A stretch of DNA of 64,000 nt from Paenibacillus soyae (lineage in GTDB: Bacteria; Bacillota; Bacilli; Paenibacillales; Paenibacillaceae), in the NCBI RefSeq assembly GCF_024623455.1, contig NZ_JANIPJ010000014.1, positions 1 through 64,000 on the forward strand, given 5' to 3'. The first letter of the stretch is position 1, and the number at the start of each line of letters is the position of its first letter. The notes under the pieces are model-generated. The model was not told the origin of the DNA, made no database searches, and saw only the letters and a program-made list of their open reading frames with translations. Below, piece after piece: positions 24,817 to 32,749 of this stretch. The translations under genes and the position numbers were made by a program.

Positions 24817-26388
24817 CTATCTGCGCCTGCGGATCCGGCTGCTGCCGCCGGATAAGGACGTGTTCGGCCGTTTGAAGGATAACCATCTCGGCATCCGAAT
24901 TATCGTATCCTCCATCTCCGCCGCGTTGTAAGGAGCCAGCGGAGCCATAAAGGGTTCGCCGAACGAACGCAGCGAACAGAGATGCAGCAACAGCACGAAC
25001 AAGCCGAGTATAATGCCGAACAAGCCGTAGGTGGCCGCGGCCGCCATGAAAGCGAAACGAAGAATCCGAACCGGTATCGACATGCTGTAAGACGGAAGCG
25101 TGAAGGTCGAGATGGCCGTAATGGATACGACGATGACCATCGCGGCCGAGACGATGCCCGCTTCTACGGCCGCTTGTCCGATGACAAGCGTTCCGACGAC
25201 GGAGACGGCTTGCCCGATCGCCCGCGGCATGCGAAGGCCGGCTTCGCGCAATATTTCGAACGTAACCTCCATTACCAGCGCTTCGACGAAAGCGGGGAAA
25301 GGCACGCCTTCGCGTTGAGCGGCCAGACTGAAGAGCAGCGAGGCCGGCAGCATCTCGCGGTGAAACGTCGTAATCGCGATATATAACGAAGGAAAAAGAA
25401 GCGAGATGAACACGGTCCCGAAACGCAGCAAACGCAGCAAGCTGGCATAAATCGCGCGCTGGTAATAATCCTCCGCCGATTGAAAAAATACGGACAGCTC
25501 CGTTGGAACGACAAGGGCGTTCGGCGTGCCGTCCACCACGATCGCGACCTTGCCTTCGAGCAGCTGCGCGGCGACGGCGTCCGGAAGCTCGGAGTTGTAA
25601 ACGGTCGGAAACAAGGAATATTTCGCATCCTCGATCAACTCCTCCAGATAGCCGCTATCCAGCACGCCGTCGATATCGATAGCCTGCAGACGAGTGCGCA
25701 CATTAGTGATGACCGCGGGCTTGGCGAGGCCATTCACGTACATGATCGTCACCTGGGTCTTCGTCATCCGTCCGATTTCGATCGTTTCGAGCCAGAGACG
25801 GGGATCCTTGATCTTCCTTCTCAGAAGCGAAGTGTTGACGCGCAGCGTTTCCGTGAAGCTCTCCCTAGGACCTCGAACCGACGTCTGGTTCGTGGACTCG
25901 GTCACTTCGCGGCCCTTCCACTTCCGAATATCCGCGCGGTACGCAAAGCTGACTCCATCGATAAGAATAACCGCTTCGCCAGACAGCAAATTCCGGTATA
26001 GATCCCCTAATTGATGGACTCTTTCTATGGAACCGAGACCAACGAGCAGCTCTTTGGCCGCCTCCTCAAGATTCGGCTGAATGCCTATCCACTCCGGGTC
26101 ATCCTCTCGGCTGACAAGAGAGGTTCCCAGCACGTCGAAAATATAAAGGTTAATGGCCGCGGAGTCCGATAAGCCGTCGATGTAGACGACAGCGGCCGCC
26201 GTATTGCCCGACTTCGGATGCCTTATCGGCCTGATCACGAGATCGTCGCTGTCTCCCATATCCCTCTTCAGCCTTGCCAGATTGACTTCCGCAGTCGAAT
26301 GGATCGCGGCGGCCTCGAGTTCCTTCCAATACGGATCCTCATTCGAGCGAGGCTGAACGTTTGAGTTTCGGTGCATGAGCTTCGCCAC
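24817..26388 (-). CDS. Spore germination receptor A subunit (GerA/SpoVAF family)
   Basis: 523 residues. A hydrophilic N-terminal region (about 1-270) holds DLVIRPIRHPKSGNTAAAVVYIDGL and the conserved LIDGVSFAYRADIRKWKGR, E-P-like R-G-P-R-E-S-F-T-E, and TQVTIMYVNGLA. The C-terminal half has four to six membrane helices, including L-L-P-A-S-L-L-F-S-L-A-A-Q-R-E-G-V-P-F-P. It is the first gene of the operon. The opening codon at 26388 is GTG without a clear ribosome binding site; ATG at 26376 (MHRNSN) is an alternative. The germinant specificity cannot be read. Confidence 0.92.
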   Translation of the reverse strand: MAKLMHRNSNVQPRSNEDPYWKELEAAAIHSTAEVNLARLKRDMGDSDDLVIRPIRHPKSGNTAAAVVYIDGLSDSAAINLYIFDVLGTSLVSREDDPEWIGIQPNLEEAAKELLVGLGSIERVHQLGDLYRNLLSGEAVILIDGVSFAYRADIRKWKGREVTESTNQTSVRGPRESFTETLRVNTSLLRRKIKDPRLWLETIEIGRMTKTQVTIMYVNGLAKPAVITNVRTRLQAIDIDGVLDSGYLEELIEDAKYSLFPTVYNSELPDAVAAQLLEGKVAIVVDGTPNALVVPTELSVFFQSAEDYYQRAIYASLLRLLRFGTVFISLLFPSLYIAITTFHREMLPASLLFSLAAQREGVPFPAFVEALVMEVTFEILREAGLRMPRAIGQAVSVVGTLVIGQAAVEAGIVSAAMVIVVSITAISTFTLPSYSMSIPVRILRFAFMAAAATYGLFGIILGLFVLLLHLCSLRSFGEPFMAPLAPYNAAEMEDTIIRMPRWLSFKRPNTSLSGGSSRIRRRR

Positions 26389-26538
26389 TTTCTAAGATGG
26401 GATCTTCTTCTCCCCATTATGACCATCGGAATATGTCGATAAACCGAGCTTGCGATGGCTCACTCACGTATAGAGACCTGCCGTCATGGATGAAATCAAC
26501 AAGCTTTCCGCTGCTCCATAATCAAGCCGACAACAAAA

Positions 26539-26580
26539 AAAACAGTCCGATAGCCGCCCTGCGACTATCGAGACTGTTTC
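26539..26580 (-). terminator. Terminator of the WsfD-like gene
   Basis: On the minus strand AACAGTC-CGATAG and CTATCG-GACTGTT form a 13-bp interrupted stem, followed by TTTTTTTTG. It lies directly after the gene stop at 26589. Confidence 0.9.
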
Positions 26581-26588
26581 TTTTTTGG

Positions 26589-28016
26589 TCATTTAGCTTT
26601 TAAGTTTCTATTAATAAGATGAACCACCCGATAAATCAGCCACACGGCCATCGACACCGCCATCATATCGAACACCGCGTTGAACAAGAACAAATGCTTG
26701 GCGATATCCGCCGCGCCGTCCCCCAGTATCGGAATGGCGAAGCTGAACGCCCCCGTTAGGCCGAACAGCACGAACAGCTCCACCGCCGTCCGCGACCGCA
26801 TGTCCTTCCGCTTCGCCCACTCCCAGGCCGCCAAGGCGAAATACAGGACGAAGAACAACGCGATAAACCACAGCTCGCTTGGCACCTCGTGTTTCTTGAA
26901 TTCGCTCCACCCGCTGTATTTGTACGTCAGCGCACCCGGCGGCTTGCCTTCCGCTTTCTCGAAATTGCCCAAGTAATACGGACGGATAATCATGCTGTAT
27001 TTCGCGGCGTATTCCAGCTTGTCGATCAGACGACCCGGATGCTTCATATAGAACAGCAGCACATCGGCGTGCGAAATGCGGTCATAGAAATCCGCCTTGA
27101 GCGAAGGATCGTTCTGCTTGATCGCCGTATCCGCTTGAAAATAGTTCGTTCCCGCCAGCACCGACAGCCGCGCCGGCAATCCAAGCTCCTTCAAGTCGCC
27201 CTCCACGTCCGGCGAATCCTTCAAAATGCCGAAAAACACCGTTTGGTACGTGTTAATGTCTTTAAAGTCTTTGGGCGCAAGCGCATACGTCGCGACGGAC
27301 AGAAGCAATGTCAGGGCCGACAAGCTCAGAGCCAGCCTGCGCCATGGCTTATCGTCCCTCAGCCACGCGTACCTCAGTCCGAGAAGCGCGAACCCGACGC
27401 CGACCGGCGCGTTTTGCGTCTTGGAGCCGATCAGGAACAGGGCAGCCGCAGAAAACAAAATCAACGCCCTCCGCGACGGTTTTTCTTGCATGGCTACATA
27501 AAGTCCAAGCGCCATCGTCAGCAGCAGAAACACCATGGAAACCGGCTCGCCGAATAACGAGTTAAAATACGCCAAATAACCGATATCAAAAAAGACGAAC
27601 AATAACAGCAAGGCCAGCGCAATGGCGGCCGCAAGCGATCGAGTCCGGACGAGCTTGACCAGCACATAGCCGGCAGCGATCAAGATGACGGCATAAATCG
27701 CGCCCAGCACCCGAACATCGAACGCCTCTCCGTTGAGCAGATAACCGATGCTCCTCGCGACGACCACCAAGACGAGCTGCGTCGACGGATAGAACCCGCG
27801 GAAGAACGCATCGTAAGCAAACAGCGAATGCGCATATCGGAAGAAGCGGTCTTCATAAGGCTCCTCCTCATAATAATCCAGGCCGATCGACCCCATAATG
27901 CGCAGAAAATCGCCGTTATCCGCTACCCCGACGAACGTCCCCGCGAGCAGCAGCGATATGACGATTCCAGCCGCCGCAAGAAGAAATCCGTTTTCGACAG
28001 TCAACCATTTTTTCAT
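26589..28016 (-). CDS. Multispanning glycosyltransferase-like membrane protein, WsfD type
   Basis: About 475 residues and eleven or twelve hydrophobic segments. After the first helix the extracytoplasmic loop contains VADNGDFLRIMGSIGLDY and YAHSLFAYDAFFRGFYPS. Asp/Glu in a first-loop D-x-x motif and this topology suit GT-C transferases; the pattern matches proteins named WsfD, linked to S-layer glycan assembly in Geobacillus. An S-layer context is plausible because the window encodes two SLH proteins. ATG at 28016 follows GAGAGG. The transferase role is inferred from family resemblance. Confidence 0.7.
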   Translation of the reverse strand: MKKWLTVENGFLLAAAGIVISLLLAGTFVGVADNGDFLRIMGSIGLDYYEEEPYEDRFFRYAHSLFAYDAFFRGFYPSTQLVLVVVARSIGYLLNGEAFDVRVLGAIYAVILIAAGYVLVKLVRTRSLAAAIALALLLLFVFFDIGYLAYFNSLFGEPVSMVFLLLTMALGLYVAMQEKPSRRALILFSAAALFLIGSKTQNAPVGVGFALLGLRYAWLRDDKPWRRLALSLSALTLLLSVATYALAPKDFKDINTYQTVFFGILKDSPDVEGDLKELGLPARLSVLAGTNYFQADTAIKQNDPSLKADFYDRISHADVLLFYMKHPGRLIDKLEYAAKYSMIIRPYYLGNFEKAEGKPPGALTYKYSGWSEFKKHEVPSELWFIALFFVLYFALAAWEWAKRKDMRSRTAVELFVLFGLTGAFSFAIPILGDGAADIAKHLFLFNAVFDMMAVSMAVWLIYRVVHLINRNLKAK

Positions 28017-28158
28017 TCTAACCTCTCCCAAATCATAAAGTAGCGCACTACTAATTTACCATAAAAAAGATAGATTGCCACATCGAGGGCAATCATGCTA
28101 GCATTTATCCGTATCGTTGCTCCTATTAATTCCATATGAGATGGGGAGGATTCGACCA

Positions 28159-29016
28159 TTGAATAGCTATATTGGCGTAGAGATCGACGCAGAACGGCTG
28201 ACCATGCTGGCGGACGGGCCGGACGACCTGATCGTGCGCACCGCCGCTACAGGCAGAGAGTGCGAGCTGCAGCACATTGTATATGAGGTTGAACATTTTG
28301 TCGCCGACCTTCCATACGTTCCTAGCGGAATCGGCATCGGCATGCCCGGGCTCGTCGTTGGCACCGATAAAGTCGAGCTCAGTCACGTCATCCCCGCTTT
28401 GAGCGGCGCGACGGCCGACCTGTTCGCGAAGCGGACGGGACTTCCCGTCGCTTTCATTAACGACGCGAAGGCGTCAACGCTGGCCGAGGCCGCGCATTAT
28501 CCGGATCGCGACACGATCGCCGTCGTTATGATCGACACGTTCATCGCCTCTGGCGTCGTCGTCCGCGGCGACCTTCTTCTCGGCGCCAAAGGCTGGAGCG
28601 GAGAATTCGGCTACATGATCATGACGACCGCGGACGGACAGCCCAAGCCGCTGGATCTGCTAGCAAGCGGATACGCGATCGCGCATCAATCCGGATTGGA
28701 CGCGGCATCGATCTCGCAAAAGCTTGCGGACGGCGACGCGCAATTGTCCGCCATAGTCCGGGAAGCAGGCGCTTACCTCGGGTATGCGCTGGCCAATCTT
28801 CTCCATCTGTATAACCCGGACGCCCTCGTCATCGGCGGCAGCACCGCACGGTTGCCCGGCTACATGGAGGAAGCGATCAATAAGCTGGAGGCGCACGCGC
28901 TTCCGGAACTATTCAAATGCTGCTCGATCGCATCCCCGAAGTCGAGCCAATACGTAACAGCGTTCGGTGCGAGAGAATGGATTCGCAAGCTTATCTCCTC
29001 CCCTGACAAGGCTTAA
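28159..29016 (+). CDS. ROK-family protein lacking the kinase and zinc motifs
   Basis: 285 residues. The ROK fold is visible in GIGIGMPGLVVG (near 55), LPVAFINDAKASTLAEA (near 95; the catalytic Asp of ROK kinases is kept), LGAKGWSGEFGYM and ALANLLHLYNPDALVIGG. The N-terminal phosphate motif (normally GIDIGGTK) reads YIGVEIDAERLTM, and the zinc site that follows GEIGH in the family is absent: the His is Tyr and the Cys cluster is missing. No helix-turn-helix is present. It is therefore neither a standard sugar kinase nor a NagC/XylR repressor. TTG at 28159 follows GGAGGA at eight bases and is preferred over the opening codon at 28117. Confidence 0.75.
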   Translation: MNSYIGVEIDAERLTMLADGPDDLIVRTAATGRECELQHIVYEVEHFVADLPYVPSGIGIGMPGLVVGTDKVELSHVIPALSGATADLFAKRTGLPVAFINDAKASTLAEAAHYPDRDTIAVVMIDTFIASGVVVRGDLLLGAKGWSGEFGYMIMTTADGQPKPLDLLASGYAIAHQSGLDAASISQKLADGDAQLSAIVREAGAYLGYALANLLHLYNPDALVIGGSTARLPGYMEEAINKLEAHALPELFKCCSIASPKSSQYVTAFGAREWIRKLISSPDKA

Positions 29017-29022
29017 TAGACA

Positions 29023-29060
29023 ACGAAAGGCCATCCCGACCGGATGGCCTTTCTCTATTT
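29023..29060 (+). terminator. Terminator of the ROK gene
   Basis: GAAAGGCCATCC and GGATGGCCTTTC form a 12-bp stem around CGACC, followed by TCTATTTTTTC. Confidence 0.9.
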
Positions 29061-29109
29061 TTTCAAAAATTCAATTCTGATTTCGCGCGAGACCGAAACC
29101 TTCTACCTT

Positions 29110-31023
29110 CTACCTTCTCGCCGCGATCTCCCCTTGCAGCAGCATGATTATTTCCTCAATCACCATCTGCCCCAGGCCCTCTCCTCCGCGCTTCCGCACG
29201 GCTGCCGTTCCGTCCGCCTTCTCGCGTTCGCCAAGCACGAGAATATAAGGCGACCTCTCCAGCTGCGCCTGGCGGAGCTTGTAGCCCAGCTTCTCGCTCC
29301 TCACGTCCGCCTCCGCCCGTATCCCGGCTTCGGCAAGCCGCCCTCTCACCTCAAGCGCGTATTCCGCGCAATGATCGGACACCGGCAGAAGCTTCGCCTG
29401 CACAGGCGAGAGCCATAACGGGAAGGCACCGGCGTAATGCTCCGTCAGAATGCCCATGAACCGATCTATGGAACCGAAGATCGCGCGGTGGATGACGACC
29501 GGCCGATGCTTCCGATTGTCTTCACCGATGTAGGACAGGTCGAATTTCTCCGGCATTTGGAAATCGAGCTGAACCGTACCGCACTGCCAGCTCCTCTTCA
29601 GCGCGTCGAGGATATGGAAGTCGATCTTCGGCCCGTAGAACGCCCCGTCGCCAGGATTCAGCTGATACGCGATCCCCCGCTTCTCGAGCACGTTCCGGAG
29701 CGCGTCCTCCGCTTGATCCCACAGCTCCGGTGAGCCCATGCAATCGTCCGGCCTCGTCGACAGCTCGACCTTGTATGCGAAGCCGAATACGGCGTACATG
29801 CGATCAATCACTTCAATCGCTCCGCCAATCTCTTCTTCAATTTGGTCCGGCCTTACGAAGAGATGCGCGTCATCCTGACAGAACGTGCGGACCCGCATCA
29901 TGCCGCCTAGCGCGCCTGAGTATTCATGCCGGTGCACCTGCCCGAATTCGGACAATCGGATCGGCAATTCCCGGTACGAGTGCCGCGCGCTTTTGAAAAT
30001 CATCATATGCCCCGGACAGTTCATAGGCTTCAGCGCGTAAGTCGCGGCGTCCACCTTCGAGAAGTACATATTGTCCTTGTAATGATCCCAGTGCCCCGAC
30101 TGCTCCCATACCCGGCTGTTCATCATGACCGGCGTCCGTACTTCGTCATAACCAAGCGCCCTCTGCACGTCCCGCGAGTAGTTCTCCAGCTCCGTCCGGA
30201 TGATCATTCCTTTCGGCAGGTAGAACGGCATGCCCGGCGCCTCCTCGGAGAACCAGAACAAATCGAGCTCGGCTCCCAGCTTCCGGTGATCCCGTTTCTT
30301 CGCCTCCTCCAGCATGCGGAGATGCTCCTCGAGCAGCGATTCCTTCGGGAACGCCGTGCCGTAGATCCGCTGCAGCATCTGGTTCTCCGAATTCCCCCGC
30401 CAATAGGCTCCCGCGACGTTAAGCAATTTGAAGGCTTTGACCCGCCCCGTGGACGGAAGATGCGGTCCCCGGCATAGATCGACGAATTCACCTTGCTCGT
30501 AGACCGATATTTCCTCGCCCTCCGGCAATTCGCGAATAAGCTCCAGCTTCAGCGGTTCTTCCAAATCCTCGAACAGTCGAATCGCTTCCTCACGGCTTAC
30601 CGCTCTCCGCACGATCGGCAAATCCTCCCGCACGATTGCCCGCATCATGTCTTCGATTCGGACGAGCTCCTCCGAGGACAGCGGCTTCCCGAGATCGACA
30701 TCGTAATAAAAGCCGTCTTCGATGACGGGACCGATGCCGAGCTTCACCGCTTGGCCGCCGTACAACCGTCTGAGCGCTTGCGCCATCAGATGCGCCGCGC
30801 TGTGGCGCATGATCTCGAGCCCTTCCTCGCTGTCCGTCGTGAGGATTTCCACCTCGCAATCACGCTCGATCGGCCAATTGAGATCGACCAGTTTTCCGTC
30901 CATTTTACCCGCGATCGCCTTCTTCTTCAGCCCCGCATGGATCGACTCCGCGATTTGCGCGATTGTCGTCCCCTTCGCATACTCCCTTATTCTTCCGTCC
31001 GACAGCTTCACTTGAATCCCCAC
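29110..31023 (-). CDS. thrS: Threonyl-tRNA synthetase
   Basis: 637 residues. An N-terminal TGS domain (about 1-61, VKLSDGRIREYAKGTTIAQI) is followed by the editing domain (MRHSAAHLMAQALRR, with a later C-R-G-P-H-L) and the class II core: VRTPVMMNSRVWEQSGHW, MNCPGHM, HRHEYSGALGGMMRVRTFCQDDAHLF (split here by motif) and GSIDRFMGILTEHYAG, then the anticodon domain. The core reads GGMMRVRTFCQDD in place of the usual GLTRVRGFTQDD, so this may be a second or divergent ThrS. The start is GTG at 31023, preceded at eight bases by GAGGAGG (31032-31038). It is controlled by a T-box leader upstream. Confidence 0.95.
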   Translation of the reverse strand: MGIQVKLSDGRIREYAKGTTIAQIAESIHAGLKKKAIAGKMDGKLVDLNWPIERDCEVEILTTDSEEGLEIMRHSAAHLMAQALRRLYGGQAVKLGIGPVIEDGFYYDVDLGKPLSSEELVRIEDMMRAIVREDLPIVRRAVSREEAIRLFEDLEEPLKLELIRELPEGEEISVYEQGEFVDLCRGPHLPSTGRVKAFKLLNVAGAYWRGNSENQMLQRIYGTAFPKESLLEEHLRMLEEAKKRDHRKLGAELDLFWFSEEAPGMPFYLPKGMIIRTELENYSRDVQRALGYDEVRTPVMMNSRVWEQSGHWDHYKDNMYFSKVDAATYALKPMNCPGHMMIFKSARHSYRELPIRLSEFGQVHRHEYSGALGGMMRVRTFCQDDAHLFVRPDQIEEEIGGAIEVIDRMYAVFGFAYKVELSTRPDDCMGSPELWDQAEDALRNVLEKRGIAYQLNPGDGAFYGPKIDFHILDALKRSWQCGTVQLDFQMPEKFDLSYIGEDNRKHRPVVIHRAIFGSIDRFMGILTEHYAGAFPLWLSPVQAKLLPVSDHCAEYALEVRGRLAEAGIRAEADVRSEKLGYKLRQAQLERSPYILVLGEREKADGTAAVRKRGGEGLGQMVIEEIIMLLQGEIAARR

Positions 31024-31039
31024 GACATAAACCTCCTCA

Positions 31040-31344
31040 AATGGTTATAACTGAACGCAAAAAAACGCATCGTTCCACAAAGGGACGAGTGCGTTCAGCT
31101 CGTGGTTCCACCCTCATTCGATTCGCCGGCCGTCTGCAGCAGGCGGACAAATCCTTTCGGCATCCGTTAACGGGGATAAGGCGGCGCCTGTTACTACCGG
31201 GACACGGAATCCGCGGCTTCACGGGCGCAGCTGCGAAGGGGTAACGCCTTGCCGGTCGCTGGAGAGGCTTACAGCCTGGACCTCTCTCTCTGAACAGCCC
31301 TGACAAGGAATCATGTCTTCGGTCAATGCTCGCGTATCGAATTT
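31040..31344 (-). promoter_or_regulatory. T-box riboswitch leader of thrS
   Basis: A leader of about 320 bases. The T-box sequence AGGGTGGAACCACG is at 31114-31101 on the minus strand. Next comes a terminator hairpin with arms AACGCA-TCGT (31095 side) and ACGATGCGTT (31073-31064) followed by seven T residues. The upstream part has the stem-I-like purine tract AGAGAGAGAGG near 31285. Uncharged tRNA would stabilise the antiterminator. The specifier codon was not assigned with certainty; an ACC (Thr) triplet is present in stem I. Confidence 0.92.
31058..31095 (-). terminator. T-box-controlled terminator of thrS
   Basis: AACGCA/TGCGTT plus TCGT/ACGA form the stem (31064-31073 with 31085-31095), followed by TTTTTTT on the minus strand. 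It competes with the antiterminator that uses the T-box sequence. Confidence 0.85.
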
Positions 31345-31350
31345 TCAATC

Positions 31351-31379
31351 ATTATATGCGGCGTTCCATTTGCTGTCAA
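31351..31379 (-). promoter_or_regulatory. Consensus sigma-A promoter of thrS
   Basis: On the minus strand TTGACA (31379-31374), a 17-base spacer and TATAAT (31356-31351): a perfect match to consensus in both hexamers. Transcription should start near 31344, just before the T-box leader. Confidence 0.93.
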
Positions 31380-31509
31380 CTGGGGGAATGCCGCTTACCA
31401 TTAACGCCGTCAATGGTTTATCGCGTGAACGTCGACATCGACATGGAGCGACATGGCGGGAAATGAACCTCCTAGCCGAGCCTGCCTGTCTTGGCGCTCT
31501 CGTCAAGCG

Positions 31510-31853
31510 TAGACGTGCCTGGCACGCTTATTTGCTCCGACCCACCCTGTCCAGCTCATTTAGACGTGCCTGGCACGCTTATTCGCCCGGCATCGCCCTG
31601 ACTATCTCATTTAGACGTGCCTGACACCGTTATTTACTCCGAAACACCCTGTCCAGCTCATTTAGACGTGCCTGGCACACTTATTCGCTCGGCACCGCCC
31701 TGTCCTTCTCATTTAGACGTGCCTGGCACGCTTATTCGCCCCGCACCGCCCTGTCCTTCTCATTTAGACGTGCCTGGCACGTTTATTTGCTTCGAACCAC
31801 CTTGTCCAGCTCATTTAGACGTGCCTGGCACACTTATTTACTCCGAACCACCC
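31510..31853. repeat. 51-bp minisatellite, seven copies
   Basis: Units begin TAGACGTGCCTGGCAC at 31510, 31561, 31612, 31663, 31714, 31765 and 31816, an exact 51-bp period; the last is partial. Two unit types occur: type A continues TTGCTCCGAACCACCCTG and CCAGCTC (units 1, 3, 6, 7), type B continues TCGCCCGGCACCGCCCTG and often CCTTCTC (units 2, 4, 5). Each unit holds the short palindrome GTGCC-T-GGCAC. The array begins right after the stop of the DUF1801 gene. Nothing else is seen in 31380-31510. Confidence 0.95.
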
Positions 31854-31864
31854 AAAGCGCAGCC

Positions 31865-32206
31865 TTACAAACCCGCAGCCGCCTCTGCAAGCAGCGATTC
31901 AAGCAGCTCCGCGTCCAAAGCCTGCCCCTGCTTCAGCTTGATCGTCTTCCGCTCCGGCGGACCGTCGAACAGACCCTCCGGCAAAGACAACTCGGCCGTA
32001 TTAAAAATGGTAAAGCTCACCGCGTCCTTCGACGTCGAAATGACGGCAGCGTATTTGCCATTCCTCAGAAAATGCGGCTTCTTGTACTGCAAACGCTCCG
32101 TCGCGTCCGGCAAGGCACGATGCACCAAGTCCCTCAATTCCCGGCACAGCTCCGATTGCCAAGGCTCCTTGACATTAGCGATAAAATCAACGACTTCCTG
32201 ATTCAT
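31865..32206 (-). CDS. DUF1801-family protein
   Basis: 113 residues with the DUF1801 (YdhG-like, Sm-size) pattern: VVDFIANVKEPWQSELCREL, then RLQYKKPHFLRNGKYAAVIS. Such proteins are small, cytosolic and poorly understood; some are called iron chaperones or DNA-binding by annotation. The gene overlaps the DGPF gene by four bases and ends the sigma-factor operon. A minisatellite follows its stop. Confidence 0.8.
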   Translation of the reverse strand: MNQEVVDFIANVKEPWQSELCRELRDLVHRALPDATERLQYKKPHFLRNGKYAAVISTSKDAVSFTIFNTAELSLPEGLFDGPPERKTIKLKQGQALDAELLESLLAEAAAGL

Positions 32207-32646
32207 AGTTTTACCCCTCTCCTATTGTTCAGCATGCTCATCTGATCCCGCAGCTCGGCTTCCATCGCCGATGCGCTTCTATCCTCCACCTGCGCGGCGT
32301 GGTTGCGAATCACCCGTATTTCGACTTCCAATCCACCGCCGCCCGCAAATCGCCCCAGCCCAACGACCCGCTCGAGCACTTCCTCGATCGAATCCGCTTC
32401 TACGACCATAACCTCCGTCAGCATACGACCTTCGTCGAACGGTCCTGCCTCCACGGTACAACCTTCTCCCGCAGGCTTGCACGATACCCGCAAGCCGGCC
32501 GAGCTCGGCATCAGCCGATCGGCGGCGATCAGCGCGTCATCCCTCGACAGCAGCTCATGGAAACGATCCATCTCCGAGTCCTGAACGAGCAACGGCAGCC
32601 CTGCCTCCGTTTCCCTTGTCGCCATCAACATAATCATAAATCGCAT
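32203..32646 (-). CDS. DGPF/YCII-family protein of the ECF42 operon
   Basis: 147 residues of YCII-related fold: MRFMIMLMATRETEAGLPL, MDRFHELLSRDDALIAADRL, EAGPFDEGRMLTEVMVVEA. The family signature DGPF appears as AGPF. These proteins are encoded beside ECF42 sigma factors. Translation overlaps the DUF1801 gene by four bases. The function is unknown. Confidence 0.85.
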   Translation of the reverse strand: MRFMIMLMATRETEAGLPLLVQDSEMDRFHELLSRDDALIAADRLMPSSAGLRVSCKPAGEGCTVEAGPFDEGRMLTEVMVVEADSIEEVLERVVGLGRFAGGGGLEVEIRVIRNHAAQVEDRSASAMEAELRDQMSMLNNRRGVKL

Positions 32647-32749
32647 GCTTTGCCTCTCCCTTCATCCGTCCAGATCCAAGTCCCGCATCTGCGGTCTCTA
32701 CTCTTACGACGAACGAATACGGAGCCAATCGACAGCGGCGCACGATATT

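Noticed and set aside
31510-31853. CRISPR-like array
   Set aside because: Unit spacing is regular, but the intervening parts are near-identical copies of two types, not unique spacers; no cas genes are near.
31617-32201. Plus-strand ORF with 17-residue repeats
   Set aside because: It is produced by the 51-bp minisatellite (51 = 3 x 17) and runs into the antisense of a real gene; no ribosome binding site.
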